Shown piece by piece: positions 1 through 9,724 of a DNA stretch of 64,000 nt. This stretch comes from Atlantibacter subterraneus (GTDB lineage: Bacteria > Pseudomonadota > Gammaproteobacteria > Enterobacterales > Enterobacteriaceae). The notes under the pieces are model-generated. The model searched no databases, had not been told where the DNA came from, and worked only from the letters and a program-made list of their open reading frames with translations. The stretch lies in the NCBI RefSeq assembly GCF_007570865.1, contig NZ_VLPS01000001.1, forward strand, positions 186,001-250,000, given 5' to 3'. The position numbers and the translations under genes were made by a program. Numbering within the stretch: position 1 is the first letter of the stretch; each line of letters starts with the position of its first letter.

Positions 1-62
1 CGCAGGGTGGTGAGCCGATAGGGCAGCCCGTCAGGGGCGAGCGCCGTGGTTTCTCTTAGCAC
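1..62 (-). CDS. galM: Galactose mutarotase, N-terminal fragment (window edge)
   Basis: Only the first 20 or so codons are present; the rest lies beyond position 1. The peptide begins [12 protein letters not shown] and continues P-Y-R-L, which matches the start of enterobacterial GalM, the aldose 1-epimerase that interconverts alpha- and beta-galactose. The start is a GTG at 60-62 that overlaps the galK stop codon (GTGCTAA), so galM is translated as the last gene of the galETKM transcript. The identification rests on this short match and on its position directly after galK. Confidence 0.85.
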   Translation of the reverse strand, partial: MLRETTALAPDGLPYRLTTL

Positions 63-1204
63 TGTCCGGCTCCTTCTGATGCTTTACACACGTAAAAGGT
101 TTCTTTGATGCCCGTTTTCGCTTCGTATTGAGTGGCGACCGCCTGTTTAACCGCAGGCACTAACGCTTCCGGCATCAGGGCCACGATGCAGCCGCCGAAG
201 CCGCCGCCGGTCATACGCACGCCGCCCTCATCGCCAATGACCGCTTTAACGATCTCTACCAGGGTATCGATCTGCGGTACGGTGATTTCAAAATCGTCGC
301 GCATTGAGGCGTGGGATTCCGCCATCAGCACGCCCATGCGTTTGAGATCGCCGCGCGCCAGCGCGTCTGCGGCTTCAACGGTACGGGCGTTTTCAGTCAG
401 CACGTGACGCACGCGTTTGGCCACCACCGGGTCCAGCTCATTCGCTACCGCGTTGAACTGCTCCAGCTTGACATCGCGCAGCGCTTTCTGAGTAAAGAAA
501 CGCGCCCCGGTTTCACACTGTTCGCGGCGGGTGTTGTATTCGCTGCCCACCAGGGTGCGTTTGAAATTACTGTTGATAATCACCACCGCCACGCCTTCCG
601 GCATCGGCACCGCTTTGGTGCCCAGCGAGCGGCAGTCGATCAGTAGCGCATGATCTTTTTTACCCAGCGCAGAGATCAGCTGATCCATAATCCCGCAATT
701 ACAGCCGACGAACTGGTTTTCCGCTTCCTGGCCGTTAAGGGCGATTTGCGCGCCGTCCAGCGGCAGATGATAAAGCTGCTGGAACACGGTGCCGACCGCC
801 ACTTCAAGCGATGCCGACGAGCTTAACCCCGCCCCCTGCGGCACGTTGCCGCTGATCACCAGGTCCGCGCCGCCAAAATTGCGGTCGCGCTGTTGCAGAT
901 GCTTCACCACACCGCGCACGTAATTGGACCACTGCTGGGAATCGTGGCTGAGGATCGGCGCATCCAGAGAAAACTCGTCGATTTGGTTGTCATAATCGGC
1001 GGCAATCACCCGCACCTGACGGTCATCACGCGCCGCGCAGCTAATCACGGTTTGATAATCAATGGCGCAGGGCAGCACAAAACCGTCGTTATAGTCGGTG
1101 TGCTCGCCAATCAGGTTGACGCGACCCGGTGCCTGAATGGTGTGAGTGGCAGGGTAGCCGAACGCGTCAGCAAACAGGGATTGGGTTTTATCTTTCAGAC
1201 TCAT
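56..1204 (-). CDS. galK: Galactokinase
   Basis: Phosphorylates galactose to galactose-1-phosphate with ATP, the first committed step of the Leloir pathway in the cytoplasm. The 382-residue protein has the length of E. coli GalK. It carries the galactokinase signature [16 protein letters not shown] near residues 27-42, the GHMP-kinase ATP loop [11 protein letters not shown] near 122-132, a catalytic-Asp region [13 protein letters not shown] near 170, and the C-terminal GHMP motif GGGFGGC. It follows galT by 2 bases and overlaps galM, so it is third in the galETKM operon. Nothing is unusual in it. Confidence 0.98.
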   Translation of the reverse strand: MSLKDKTQSLFADAFGYPATHTIQAPGRVNLIGEHTDYNDGFVLPCAIDYQTVISCAARDDRQVRVIAADYDNQIDEFSLDAPILSHDSQQWSNYVRGVVKHLQQRDRNFGGADLVISGNVPQGAGLSSSASLEVAVGTVFQQLYHLPLDGAQIALNGQEAENQFVGCNCGIMDQLISALGKKDHALLIDCRSLGTKAVPMPEGVAVVIINSNFKRTLVGSEYNTRREQCETGARFFTQKALRDVKLEQFNAVANELDPVVAKRVRHVLTENARTVEAADALARGDLKRMGVLMAESHASMRDDFEITVPQIDTLVEIVKAVIGDEGGVRMTGGGFGGCIVALMPEALVPAVKQAVATQYEAKTGIKETFYVCKASEGAGQC

Positions 1205-1206
1205 TG

Positions 1207-2253
1207 TTATTCTCCGGACTCGCGAAAGTGGATGTCGCTGACTGCGCGCAGGCGCTCGGCTGCTTGCTCAGCGGTTAAATCACGCTGGGTTTCGGCCAGC
1301 ATTTCATAGCCCACCATAAATTTACGCACCGTGGCGGAGCGCAGCAGCGGCGGGTAGAAATGGGCATGCAGCTGCCAGGGCGTAGCATCGTCTGCGGTAA
1401 ACGGCGCGCCGTGCCATCCCATGGAATAGGGAAAGGAGCATTTGAACAGGTTGTCATAGCGGCTGGTGAGTTTTTTCAGCGCCAGCGCCAGGTCGCGGCG
1501 CTGATCGTCGCTCAGCTCGTTGATACGCGTGACGTGCGCTTTCGGCAGCAGCAGCGTTTCGAACGGCCAGGCCGCCCAGTAAGGCACCACTGCCAGCCAG
1601 TGATCGGTTTCTACTACGGTGCGGCTACCGTCCGCCAGCTCGCGCTCAACGTAGTCCACCAGCATCGGGCGGCCATGTTCGGCGAAATACTCGCGCTGTA
1701 GTTTATCTTCCCGCGCCGCTTCGTTGGGCAGGAAGCTGTTCGCCCACACCTGGCCGTGCGGATGCGGGTTGGAGCAGCCCATCGCTGCACCTTTGTTCTC
1801 AAACACCTGCACCCACGGGTAGGTTTTACCCAGCTCTTCGGTCTGCGCCTGCCAGGTGCTGACCACCTCTTCCAGCGCCGCAACGGTCAGTTCCGGCAGC
1901 GTTTTGCTGTGGTCCGGCGAGAAGCAAATCACCCGGCTGGTGCCGCGCGCGCTTTCCAGGCGCATCAGCGGATCCTGGGTTTCCGGCGCGTCCGGCGTAT
2001 CGGTCATCAGCGCCGCAAAGTCGTTGGTAAAGACGTAGGTGCCGGTGTAATTGGGGTTTTTATCGCCCGTTACCCGGACGTTGCCCGGGCACAGGAAACA
2101 GTCGGGATCGTGGGACGGCAGCACCGTGCTGGATGGCGTCTCCTGCGCGCCCTGCCATGGGCGCTTGGCGCGGTGCGGCGAAACCAGGATCCATTGCCCG
2201 CTCAGCGGGTTATAGCGGCGATGTGGATGATCGACCGGGTTAAACTTTTCCAT
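1207..2253 (-). CDS. galT: Galactose-1-phosphate uridylyltransferase
   Basis: Transfers UMP from UDP-glucose to galactose-1-phosphate, giving UDP-galactose and glucose-1-phosphate. The 348-residue length is the family norm. The active-site histidine triad is visible as [10 protein letters not shown] near residues 160-170, where the middle histidine takes the uridylyl group. The N-terminal FLCPGN and the histidine-rich HPHR segments fit the HIT-like fold with metal sites. It lies 9 bases after galE and 2 bases before galK, so the three are surely co-transcribed. Confidence 0.98.
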   Translation of the reverse strand: MEKFNPVDHPHRRYNPLSGQWILVSPHRAKRPWQGAQETPSSTVLPSHDPDCFLCPGNVRVTGDKNPNYTGTYVFTNDFAALMTDTPDAPETQDPLMRLESARGTSRVICFSPDHSKTLPELTVAALEEVVSTWQAQTEELGKTYPWVQVFENKGAAMGCSNPHPHGQVWANSFLPNEAAREDKLQREYFAEHGRPMLVDYVERELADGSRTVVETDHWLAVVPYWAAWPFETLLLPKAHVTRINELSDDQRRDLALALKKLTSRYDNLFKCSFPYSMGWHGAPFTADDATPWQLHAHFYPPLLRSATVRKFMVGYEMLAETQRDLTAEQAAERLRAVSDIHFRESGE

Positions 2254-2262
2254 CTGCGTTCC

Positions 2263-3279
2263 TTAATCTGCATAACCTTGCGGATGACGCGATTGCCAGC
2301 GCCAGGTGTCCTGGGCCATTTCATCCAGCGTGCGCGTCACGCGCCAGTTCAGCTCTTTGTCCGCTTTGCTGGCGTCGGCCCAGTAGGCCGGAAGGTCGCC
2401 GTCGCGGCGCGGCGCAAAGTGGTAATTCACTGGCTTGCCGCAGGCTTTGCTGAAGGCGTTGACCACGTCCAGCACGCTGCTGCCGACGCCTGCGCCGAGA
2501 TTGTAAATATGCACGCCCGGTTTGCCCGCCAGCTGCTGCATGGCGGCGACGTGGCCGTCGGCCAAATCCATCACGTGGATATAATCGCGCACGCCGGTGC
2601 CGTCTTCAGTCGGGTAGTCATTGCCGAAAATCGCCAGCGAGTCGCGACGGCCCACCGCCACCTGGGCGATGTACGGCATCAGGTTATTCGGGATGCCCTG
2701 CGGATCTTCGCCCATATCCCCTGACGGATGCGCGCCGACCGGGTTGAAATAGCGCAGCAGCGCAATGCTCCATTGCGGATTGGCTTTTTGCAGGTCGGTA
2801 AGAATTTGCTCAACCATCAGCTTGCTTTTGCCGTACGGGCTCTGCGGCGTGCCGGTCGGGAAGCTTTCCACATAGGGGATTTTCGGCTGGTCGCCGTACA
2901 CCGTGGCAGACGAGCTGAAAATAAAATTGGTGACGTTGGCGGCGCGCATGGCGGAAATCAGGCGCAGCGTGCCGTTGACGTTATTATCGTAATACTCGAG
3001 CGGCTTCGCGACGGATTCGCCCACGGCCTTCAGCCCGGCGAAATGGATCACGGTATCGATAGCGTGATCGTGCAGAATTTCGGTCAGCAGGCTTTCGTTG
3101 CGGATATCCCCTTCGATAAACATCGGCTGTTTGCCGCCCAGGGTTTCAATAACCGGTAACACGCTGCGTTTACTGTTGCAGAGATTATCAAGGATGATGA
3201 CGTCGTGGCCATTTTGCAGCAGTTGCACGCAGGTATGACTGCCTATGTAACCGCTACCACCCGTTACTAACACTCTCAT
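2263..3279 (-). CDS. galE: UDP-glucose 4-epimerase
   Basis: Interconverts UDP-galactose and UDP-glucose using tightly bound NAD, closing the Leloir pathway and supplying UDP-galactose for surface sugars. The start at 3279 gives MRVLVTGGSGYIGSH, 338 residues, the E. coli length, with the Rossmann GxxGxxG at the N-terminus; a GGAG ribosome-binding site lies just upstream. A longer in-frame reading from 3321 would run into the promoter and is not used. The short-chain dehydrogenase triad includes S-S-A-T-V-Y-G-D and the YGKSK motif with the catalytic Tyr and Lys. First gene of the operon; its 5' end contains the internal gal operator. Confidence 0.97.
   Translation of the reverse strand: MRVLVTGGSGYIGSHTCVQLLQNGHDVIILDNLCNSKRSVLPVIETLGGKQPMFIEGDIRNESLLTEILHDHAIDTVIHFAGLKAVGESVAKPLEYYDNNVNGTLRLISAMRAANVTNFIFSSSATVYGDQPKIPYVESFPTGTPQSPYGKSKLMVEQILTDLQKANPQWSIALLRYFNPVGAHPSGDMGEDPQGIPNNLMPYIAQVAVGRRDSLAIFGNDYPTEDGTGVRDYIHVMDLADGHVAAMQQLAGKPGVHIYNLGAGVGSSVLDVVNAFSKACGKPVNYHFAPRRDGDLPAYWADASKADKELNWRVTRTLDEMAQDTWRWQSRHPQGYAD
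3245..3260. promoter_or_regulatory. Internal gal operator (OI), GalR/GalS site
   Basis: Read on the minus strand the 16 bases are GTGGTAGCGGTTACAT, the sequence I know as the E. coli internal operator, and it lies inside the first codons of galE as in E. coli. With the external operator about 113 bp away it would allow GalR to form the repression loop. Confidence 0.85.
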
Positions 3280-3316
3280 ATCAGGCTCCATTACGCTTAT
3301 GGTATGTATTAACCTT

Positions 3317-3322
3317 AGCATA
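3317..3322 (-). promoter_or_regulatory. gal promoter -10 element (P2-like)
   Basis: On the minus strand the segment TATGCT matches the -10 of the E. coli galP2 promoter at the same relative place. The adjoining P1 -10 (TATGGT in E. coli) reads TAAGGT here, which would weaken P1. A TATCACAG half-site upstream, near 3338-3346, is the expected CRP contact. The transcription start has not been mapped here. Confidence 0.55.
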
Positions 3323-3357
3323 ACAGACGGCAGGAAACTGTGATATCGGATAAATTA

Positions 3358-3373
3358 GTGGAATCGTTTACAC
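3358..3373. promoter_or_regulatory. External gal operator (OE), GalR/GalS site
   Basis: The 16 bases GTGGAATCGTTTACAC are the complement of the E. coli external operator GTGTAAACGATTCCAC with no mismatch. The site is upstream of the CRP-like sequence and the -10 element, as in E. coli. Confidence 0.88.
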
Positions 3374-3425
3374 TAAATTACCACGCGGATTAACTTCCCT
3401 GGTAAATGATTTTAAAACAGGGGGT

Positions 3426-3474
3426 TAGCCGCAGGAAGATGCGGCTAGTCCGAAAATGGGCGCAGGTCGCGCCC
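3426..3474 (-). terminator. modF terminator region, two hairpins
   Basis: Reading on the minus strand just after the modF stop, GGGCGC-GACCT-GCGCCC is followed by ATTTTCGG, a reasonable intrinsic terminator. A second stem, TAGCCGCA paired with TGCGGCTA (3426-3447), follows it. Together they insulate modF from the gal promoter. Confidence 0.5.
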
Positions 3475-3483
3475 CGGTAAACG

Positions 3484-4953
3484 CTATTTCACTGCGTCGA
3501 ATTGATAACGGTAAATTTCGCCGTCCGGGACAAAGGTCAGGCGGTGGGTAATACAGTCTGGTGCGTCTTCGGCGTGGTGCGAGACAAACAATAACTGGGT
3601 GCTGCCTTCGCCGATCAGCACATCAACAAAGCGCCGCACCAGCTGGCGGTTAAGCGGATCGAGCCCCTGCAACGGCTCATCAAGGATCAGCAGGGTGGGG
3701 TGCTTGACCAGCGCGCGGGCAATCAGTGCCAGCCGCTGCTGCCCCCAGGAGAGGCTCTGGAATGGCGCATCGGCCACTTTATCGCTGATGCCGAGAATAT
3801 CCAGCCACTGGCGGGTGAGCTTGCGCTGGCGATCCGACACCGCCTGATAGATGCCGATGGAATCAAAATAGCCGGAGAGGATCACGTTGCGCACCGTGGT
3901 GCTGACCCGGTAATCAAGATGCAGGCTGCTGCTGACATAGCCAATGTGCTTTTTGATATCCCAGATGGTTTCACCGCTGCCGCGACGGCGGCCAAACAGC
4001 GTGAGATCGTTGCTGTAGCCCTGGGGATGATCGCCGGTAATCAGGCTCAGCAGGGTGGATTTGCCCGCGCCGTTCGGCCCGACAATTTGCCAGTGCTCGC
4101 CGGAATTTACCGTCCAGCTCAGCCTGTGCAGGATGGGGCGATCGTTATACGACACCACGCCATCGCGCAGGACGATACGCGGGGCATCAGGAGCCAGGGT
4201 CACCGGCGTGACCACATCCGGTTCGGGAAGGGTAGTACCCGCCAGCTTTTCGCTGTGCGCCAGCTGGGCGATCAACGCCTGCTCCAGCAGCTGCGCTTTT
4301 TTGCCCACCTCGGTCAGCACGCAGTCCGCCAGCACGCCGACGTTTTCAACAAACGCCGGGATCTCATCAAAGCGGTTTAATACCAGCGCCAGGGTGTGGC
4401 CTTCCTGGTTTAACTGGCCCAACAGCAGGGCTAGCTGTTCCCGGGAGTGCACGTCCAGTCCGTCGAAAGGTTCATCAAGGATCAGTAGATCGGGGCTGGG
4501 CATTAATGCCTGGCACAGCAGGGTTTTGCGGGTTTCTCCGGTCGAGAGATATTTAAAGCGCCGTTCCAGAAGATGAGTAATGCCGAAGCGTTCCGCGAGC
4601 GCCTGGCAGCGGGCAGGATCGTGGATCTCTTCCTGAATAATTTGCGCGGTGGTGCGGCCGGTATCGTCTTCACCGGGGCCGAGTAAATCGGTGTTATTGC
4701 GTTGCCACTCTTCGCTCACCAGCTTCTGCAACTGCTCAAACGACAGGCGCACGATGCGCTGGAACCCGCATTCGCGCTGGCCTTTCAACAGCGGCAGCTC
4801 CCCCGAGAGCGCCCGGGCCAACGCCGATTTTCCGCTGCCGTTGGCACCGACAAACGCCCAGCTTTCACCCGTGCGCAGGGTTAGCCCGGCAAGCTCAAGG
4901 GTGCGGGTATCGCCAATACGAAACGTGCCTTGCGAAATTTGCAATACTGACAT
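3484..4953 (-). CDS. modF: Double-domain ABC ATPase ModF (molybdate-region PhrA-like)
   Basis: Cytoplasmic ABC protein of 489 residues, matching E. coli ModF (about 490). It holds two nucleotide-binding domains in tandem. The first has Walker A GANGSGKSALA near residue 36, a signature LSTGETRKTLL and Walker B LLILDEPFDGLD. The second has [11 protein letters not shown] near residue 290, signature SLSWGQQRLALIARAL and LLILDEPLQGLD. There are no membrane segments. It lies downstream of modE on the same strand, 77 bases away. Its role in molybdenum metabolism is assumed from this linkage; the transporter's own ATPase is ModC. Confidence 0.93.
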   Translation of the reverse strand: MSVLQISQGTFRIGDTRTLELAGLTLRTGESWAFVGANGSGKSALARALSGELPLLKGQRECGFQRIVRLSFEQLQKLVSEEWQRNNTDLLGPGEDDTGRTTAQIIQEEIHDPARCQALAERFGITHLLERRFKYLSTGETRKTLLCQALMPSPDLLILDEPFDGLDVHSREQLALLLGQLNQEGHTLALVLNRFDEIPAFVENVGVLADCVLTEVGKKAQLLEQALIAQLAHSEKLAGTTLPEPDVVTPVTLAPDAPRIVLRDGVVSYNDRPILHRLSWTVNSGEHWQIVGPNGAGKSTLLSLITGDHPQGYSNDLTLFGRRRGSGETIWDIKKHIGYVSSSLHLDYRVSTTVRNVILSGYFDSIGIYQAVSDRQRKLTRQWLDILGISDKVADAPFQSLSWGQQRLALIARALVKHPTLLILDEPLQGLDPLNRQLVRRFVDVLIGEGSTQLLFVSHHAEDAPDCITHRLTFVPDGEIYRYQFDAVK

Positions 4954-5030
4954 GTGTTATCCCATTTTTTGCAGCAAATAAGCATCAGGGATACGTCGCG
5001 CGCCCGAAATTGTCAACCGGGCGCGGGGTT

Positions 5031-5822
5031 TTAGCACAGCGTGGCGACGATCAATGAATCGGCATTAAAAAATGCTGTGACCTCAGCACCTTCTTCTGGA
5101 TTGAGCGCCGCGACCTGTGCAGCCGTTAGCGTGGCGCATACCCGCTGCCCACCGGCTACGGTGACGACCACTTCACTCTGGTCCTCGGCGTGCTCAATGG
5201 CGCTGATGACGCCAGCGAGCTGGTTGTCTGCACCTGCCGCCTGGGCAGCGTCGCGGGCGATGTGTACCCAGGGCGCTTTCAGCAACACCAGCACTTCCCG
5301 GCCCGTCTCCAGCCCGAGCCGTTCCGCGCTGCGCGCGGTAATCGCCGCGTTTAACCGGGTGACGCCATCCGCCAGCAAAATGGTGAGATGTTCCTGCACC
5401 GAGTGACGATCGCGATGGGTAACGGTGCCGAACCACTGGTTACGGGCGCTGGTTTGCAGAGAAAACCGCGAGATCGCCGCCAACAAGCTATCCAGCGGCA
5501 GGCTGTCATCGCTCAGCACGTCAAAGGCTTTCTGCTGAATTTGCCCCAGCAGATCGTAAAGCTGGATCAGGCGCTTGCCGTACGTTGTCACCACCGCGCC
5601 GCCGCCGCCTTTGCCACCGGTCGCCCGGTCCACCAGCGGCTGATCGCTGAGCTGGTTCATCTCGTTGATGGCGTCCCAGGCGCTCTTATAACTGATGTTA
5701 GCGAGCTTCGCGCCCTGGCTAATTGAACCGGTATGTTCTATTTGTTTAAGCAGCGCAATGCGTCGCGGGTCAGCAAACAGGCGCTGCTGAAGTTTAAGAG
5801 TAAGAAGAATTTCCGCTTGCAT
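5031..5822 (-). CDS. modE: Molybdate-responsive transcriptional regulator
   Basis: Dimeric repressor/activator that binds DNA when loaded with molybdate. The 263 residues divide into an N-terminal winged helix (roughly 1-120, including GSISQGAKLANISYKSAWDA as the helix-turn-helix) and two C-terminal Mop domains (from about TSARNQWFGTV) that bind molybdate. The start at 5822 is preceded by CAGGAG. It is divergent from acrZ-modABC. Two sites in this window fit its operator: upstream of modA (6185-6208) and upstream of moaA (28666-28689). Confidence 0.96.
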   Translation of the reverse strand: MQAEILLTLKLQQRLFADPRRIALLKQIEHTGSISQGAKLANISYKSAWDAINEMNQLSDQPLVDRATGGKGGGGAVVTTYGKRLIQLYDLLGQIQQKAFDVLSDDSLPLDSLLAAISRFSLQTSARNQWFGTVTHRDRHSVQEHLTILLADGVTRLNAAITARSAERLGLETGREVLVLLKAPWVHIARDAAQAAGADNQLAGVISAIEHAEDQSEVVVTVAGGQRVCATLTAAQVAALNPEEGAEVTAFFNADSLIVATLC

Positions 5823-5947
5823 ATCCGGCTCCTGGTAAAACGGCTATTGTGACTGAAAGCCGGACGGCGACGCAAATGGCACAAAAAGGAGAGTGCGTTT
5901 TTTATGAGGGACGTTAAAATAACGCTCCCTGTATTCTGGAGGCTACC

Positions 5948-6097
5948 ATGTTCGAGTTGTTGAAAAGTCTGGTGTTTGCCGTAATCATGGTGCCCGTGGT
6001 GATGGCTATCATCCTGGGTTTGATTTATGGCCTGGGCGAAGTGTTTAACGTCTTCTCCACTATCGGTCACAAAGACCGCTCAAAGCAGCAGCACTGA
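5948..6097 (+). CDS. acrZ: AcrAB-TolC pump accessory small protein
   Basis: A 49-residue protein beginning [20 protein letters not shown], with one transmembrane helix (about residues 8-30) and a short charged tail ending KDRSKQQH. Length and sequence match E. coli AcrZ (YbhT), which binds AcrB in the inner membrane and alters its export of some drugs. The ATG at 5948 follows a GGAGG ribosome-binding site. As in E. coli it sits between modE and modA, with its own terminator. Confidence 0.95.
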   Translation: MFELLKSLVFAVIMVPVVMAIILGLIYGLGEVFNVFSTIGHKDRSKQQH

Positions 6098-6105
6098 TTC
6101 CCCCC

Positions 6106-6132
6106 AACGCCCGGTTTGTCCGGGCGTTTTCT
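6106..6132 (+). terminator. acrZ terminator
   Basis: AACGCCCGG and CCGGGCGTT form a perfect 9-bp stem around TTTGT, followed by TTTTC. It ends acrZ transcription before the modA promoter. Confidence 0.85.
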
Positions 6133-6184
6133 CTCAAGTCCCCTCACATTTTGCCGATTAATGCTTTGAATATCTGATGTGCAC

Positions 6185-6208
6185 CGTTATATTGCTCGAT
6201 ACATAACG
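6185..6208. promoter_or_regulatory. ModE operator of modABC
   Basis: A 24-bp inverted repeat with arms CGTTATATTG and GATACATAACG, the arrangement of the E. coli modA operator, whose outer CGTTAT/ATAACG arms are the same. It ends about 20 bases before the modA ATG, so bound ModE would block transcription when molybdate is plentiful. Confidence 0.85.
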
Positions 6209-6227
6209 ATGCTCAATGGAGAAGCAC

Positions 6228-7001
6228 ATGGCGACTAAATGGTTGAAACTAACGGCGGGTATTGCCCTCTCTCTGGGTCTGGCAACGCAAACGCTGGCGG
6301 CTGACGGCAAAATCACCGTATTTGCAGCGGCGTCCCTGACTAACGCGATGCAGGACATCGCGACCCAGTATAAAAAAGAGAAGCAGGTGGACGTGGTGTC
6401 CTCGTTTGCTTCGTCATCGACCCTGGCGCGTCAGATTGAAGCGGGCGCACCGGCGGACCTGTTTATCTCCGCCGATCAGAAGTGGATGGATTACGCCAGC
6501 GATAAAAAATCCATCGACGCCGCCACTCGCGAAACGCTGCTGGGCAACAGCCTGGTGGTGGTTGCGCCGAAAGCGAGCCAGCAGGGCGATATTGCGATCA
6601 ACCAGAAAACCGACTGGCAGAGCCTGCTGAAAGGTGGCCGTCTGGCGGTGGGCGATCCGGAACACGTTCCGGCAGGTATTTACGCCAAAGAAGCGCTGCA
6701 AAAACTGGGCGCGTGGGATAAAGTCAGCCCGAGCCTGGCTCCGGCGGAAGACGTACGCGGCGCGCTGGCGCTGGTGGAGCGTAACGAAGCGCCGCTGGGC
6801 ATTGTTTACGGTTCTGACGCGGTCGCCGGTAAAGGCGTCAAAGTGGTAGGCACCTTCCCGGAAGATTCCCACAAAAAAGTGGAATACCCAATGGCCATCA
6901 TCGACGGGCATAATAACGCCGACGTGAAGGCGTTTTACGATTACCTGAAAGGGCCGCAGGCGGCGGCAATCTTTAAACAATACGGATTTACGACCCACTA
7001 A
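6228..7001 (+). CDS. modA: Molybdate-binding periplasmic protein
   Basis: Substrate-binding protein of the ModABC importer. The start at 6228 gives 257 residues (the E. coli length), with GGAGA eight bases before it; an upstream in-frame ATG at 6216 would overlap that ribosome-binding site and is rejected. A Sec signal peptide covers about residues 1-24 (MATKWLKLTAGIALSLGLATQTLAADG, cut after ALA). The mature part starts KITVFAAASLTNAM and has the type II periplasmic fold with oxyanion-binding serines (FASSSTLARQIE). Its stop overlaps the modB start (TAATG). Confidence 0.97.
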   Translation: MATKWLKLTAGIALSLGLATQTLAADGKITVFAAASLTNAMQDIATQYKKEKQVDVVSSFASSSTLARQIEAGAPADLFISADQKWMDYASDKKSIDAATRETLLGNSLVVVAPKASQQGDIAINQKTDWQSLLKGGRLAVGDPEHVPAGIYAKEALQKLGAWDKVSPSLAPAEDVRGALALVERNEAPLGIVYGSDAVAGKGVKVVGTFPEDSHKKVEYPMAIIDGHNNADVKAFYDYLKGPQAAAIFKQYGFTTH

Positions 7002-7690
7002 TGATCTTAACGGAACCCGAATGGCAGGCCGTGTTGCTGAGCCTCAAAGTCTCATCGATTGCAGTATTGATTAGTTTGCCCTTCGGGATCTTGTGCGCCT
7101 GGGTGCTGGTAAGATGCAGCTTCCCGGGCAAATCGCTGTTCGATAGCCTGATCCACCTGCCGCTGGTGCTGCCGCCGGTGGTGGTGGGTTATTTACTGCT
7201 GGTGGCGATGGGGCGGCGCGGGTTTATCGGACAGTGGCTGTACGACTGGTTTGGTCTCACCTTCGCTTTTAGCTGGCGCGGCGCGGTACTGGCCGCTGGC
7301 GTCATGTCATTTCCGCTGATGGTGCGCGCGATCCGCCTGGCGCTGGAAGCGGTAGATTTAAAGCTTGAGCAGGCGGCGCGCACCCTTGGCGCAGGCCGCT
7401 GGCGGGTGTTTTTCACCATCACCTTGCCGCTGACCTTACCCGGCATTATTGCCGGTACGGTGTTAGCCTTTGCGCGATCGCTGGGCGAGTTCGGCGCGAC
7501 CATCACCTTTGTTTCCAATATTCCTGGCGAAACCCGCACCATTCCCTCCGCCATGTACACCCTGATCCAGACGCCGGGCGGTGAAAGCGCGGCGGCGCGG
7601 CTGTGCCTGATTTCCATCGTGCTGGCGGTGATGTCACTGATGATCGCTGAATGGCTGGCGCGGATTAGCCGTAAGCGGATGGGGAACTGA
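7001..7690 (+). CDS. modB: Molybdate ABC transporter permease
   Basis: Inner-membrane channel subunit of 229 residues with five predicted helices (for example residues 15-35, 47-67, 87-107). The permease-to-ATPase coupling loop reads [21 protein letters not shown], the EAA motif of importers. The ATG overlaps the modA stop codon and modC starts 3 bases after the stop, so translation is coupled. Confidence 0.97.
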   Translation: MILTEPEWQAVLLSLKVSSIAVLISLPFGILCAWVLVRCSFPGKSLFDSLIHLPLVLPPVVVGYLLLVAMGRRGFIGQWLYDWFGLTFAFSWRGAVLAAGVMSFPLMVRAIRLALEAVDLKLEQAARTLGAGRWRVFFTITLPLTLPGIIAGTVLAFARSLGEFGATITFVSNIPGETRTIPSAMYTLIQTPGGESAAARLCLISIVLAVMSLMIAEWLARISRKRMGN

Positions 7691-7692
7691 TT

Positions 7693-8751
7693 ATGCTGGA
7701 ACTCAATTTTTCCCAGACGCTGGGCAGCCATCACCTGAAGGTCAATGAAACCCTGCCGGGGCAGGACGTGACGGCGGTTTTCGGCGTCTCCGGCGCGGGT
7801 AAAACCTCGCTGATTAACGCCATTTGCGGGCTGACTCGCCCGGAATCCGGGCGGATTGTGCTTAACGATCGGGTGTTGAGCGACGCGGAACAAAAGATTT
7901 TCCTGCCGCCGGAAAAGCGCCGGGTCGGCTACGTTTTTCAGGACGCGCGCCTGTTCCCGCACTATAAAGTGAGCGGCAACCTGCGCTACGGCATGGCGAA
8001 ATCCATGGCCGGGCAGTTCGATAAGCTGGTGGCGCTGCTGGGCATTGAACCTCTGCTGGATCGCTTGCCCGGCTCGCTGTCCGGCGGCGAAAAGCAGCGG
8101 GTGGCGATTGGCCGCGCGCTGTTAACCGCCCCGGAGCTGCTGCTGCTGGACGAGCCGCTGGCCTCGCTGGATATCCCGCGCAAACGCGAACTGCTGGCCT
8201 ATCTCCAGCGGCTGACGCGCGAGATCCAGACCCCGATGCTCTACGTCAGCCACTCGCTGGAAGAGATTGTCCAGCTTGCCGATAACGTGCTGGTGCTGGA
8301 CAACGGCAGCGTGAAAGCCTTTGGCAGCCTGGAATCGGTATGGGGCAGCGCGGTGATGCACCCGTGGCTGCCGCGCGAACAGCAGAGCAGCGTGCTGAAA
8401 GTCAGCGTGCTGGAGCACCATCCGCATTACGCCATGACCGCGCTGGCGCTCGGCGATCAGCATATCTGGGTCAACCGCATCGATAAACCGTTGCAGTCAG
8501 CGCTGCGAATTCGCATTCAGGCGTCGGACGTGTCTTTGGTGCTGCAACCGCCGGTTAACAGCAGCATTCGCAACGTGCTGCGGGCGAAAGTGGTCAATCT
8601 GCTGGATGATGATGGGCAGGTGGAAGTGCAGCTGGACGTCGGCACCCGGACGCTGTGGGCGCGTATCAGCCCCTGGGCGCGGGACGAACTGAGTATCAAA
8701 CCGGGCCAGTGGCTGTACGCGCAGATCAAAAGCGTGTCGATTACCGCCTGA
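7693..8751 (+). CDS. modC: Molybdate ABC transporter ATPase
   Basis: The 352-residue cytoplasmic ATPase drives ModB. Walker A is [10 protein letters not shown] near residue 31, the signature is [15 protein letters not shown] near residue 128, and Walker B is [12 protein letters not shown]. The last 60 or so residues form the Mop/TOBE domain that senses oxyanion in this family ([22 protein letters not shown]). The stop codon abuts the stop codon of the convergent ybhA gene with no spacer. Confidence 0.97.
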   Translation: MLELNFSQTLGSHHLKVNETLPGQDVTAVFGVSGAGKTSLINAICGLTRPESGRIVLNDRVLSDAEQKIFLPPEKRRVGYVFQDARLFPHYKVSGNLRYGMAKSMAGQFDKLVALLGIEPLLDRLPGSLSGGEKQRVAIGRALLTAPELLLLDEPLASLDIPRKRELLAYLQRLTREIQTPMLYVSHSLEEIVQLADNVLVLDNGSVKAFGSLESVWGSAVMHPWLPREQQSSVLKVSVLEHHPHYAMTALALGDQHIWVNRIDKPLQSALRIRIQASDVSLVLQPPVNSSIRNVLRAKVVNLLDDDGQVEVQLDVGTRTLWARISPWARDELSIKPGQWLYAQIKSVSITA

Positions 8752-9570
8752 TCACAGCAGGTGCTGATAAATCGCCTCGGCGATGCTCGGTTCGGTATTC
8801 AGGCCAATCACCGTGTTGACGCGATCTTTAATCGCCTGGTCGGCGTTGCCCATGGCGATGCCCAGCCCGGCGCGCTCCAGCATGCTTAAATCGTTATAGT
8901 TATCGCCGAACGCCACCACGTCCTGCATGGTCATGCCCTGGGACTCCACCCATTGCGCCAGGCGGTTGCCTTTGCTGTTGCCCGCCAGCGCTACGTCCAC
9001 CTGATCGTGCCACGACCATTCGCAGGCAAAGCCGAATTTTTCTTCAATGTGCGCCACCACCTCATGCAGCCTGCCGAGATCCGCATCGGTGAGCGCGAAT
9101 TTCCAGATGGCGTCGGCCTGCTGCGCCGCGTCGCGCAGGGAAGGCACCTGCAAAAACACCGGACGCTGATGCTCTGGCAAGCTGCGCGCCCAGTTTTCGG
9201 TGCGCAGTACGTGCCCGGTCGGCAGCTGGTACAGCATGGCGTTGTCTACGTACATCAGGCCGTGAACCTGGTGTTGCTCCAGCACATCAATCAGCTGCTG
9301 GGCTTCAACGGCAGGCATCGGGTTGGATGCCAGCACGTTTTTTGCATGATAATCATACAAATAAGTGCCATTACAACAAATAGCAGGTGTATCCAGCGCC
9401 AGCGCCTGATAAAAAGGGTGAATGGCGACATGATGGCGACCGGTGACAATCAGCACCTGATAACCTGCTTCGCGCGCGCGCTTTAGCGCCTCCAGCGATT
9501 CCGGCAAGATGGTTTTTTGCGGCGTGAGCAGGGTTCCGTCTAAATCAAGGGCGATGACACGATAGGGCAT
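8752..9570 (-). CDS. ybhA: HAD-family sugar/pyridoxal phosphate phosphatase YbhA
   Basis: Cof-type haloacid dehalogenase hydrolase of 272 residues, the E. coli length. Motif I is ALDLDGTLLTP near residue 8 with the nucleophile Asp and acid/base Asp; motif II is IVTGRHH; motif IV is VAFGDNYNDLSML near residue 215. E. coli YbhA acts on pyridoxal phosphate and sugar phosphates in vitro; the in vivo substrate here is not shown by sequence. Single gene, convergent with modC and divergent from pgl. Confidence 0.93.
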   Translation of the reverse strand: MPYRVIALDLDGTLLTPQKTILPESLEALKRAREAGYQVLIVTGRHHVAIHPFYQALALDTPAICCNGTYLYDYHAKNVLASNPMPAVEAQQLIDVLEQHQVHGLMYVDNAMLYQLPTGHVLRTENWARSLPEHQRPVFLQVPSLRDAAQQADAIWKFALTDADLGRLHEVVAHIEEKFGFACEWSWHDQVDVALAGNSKGNRLAQWVESQGMTMQDVVAFGDNYNDLSMLERAGLGIAMGNADQAIKDRVNTVIGLNTEPSIAEAIYQHLL

Positions 9571-9724
9571 GGGCAGATTCCCGTCAGGTATTGTTCAGAA
9601 AAGGTTCGGTTGATGGTACACCGCAACCGCGCCGGGTCAAAATCACCGTTTCGCCTTCGGCACATTGCGACAAAACACGCTACCCTTTTGAAGACTTAAC
9701 GCTCACGTGAGGAAAGGAGTATTC

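Noticed and set aside
1756-2724. Open frame of 322 codons on the plus strand
   Set aside because: Antisense to galT and galE. No domain and no ribosome-binding site at its start.
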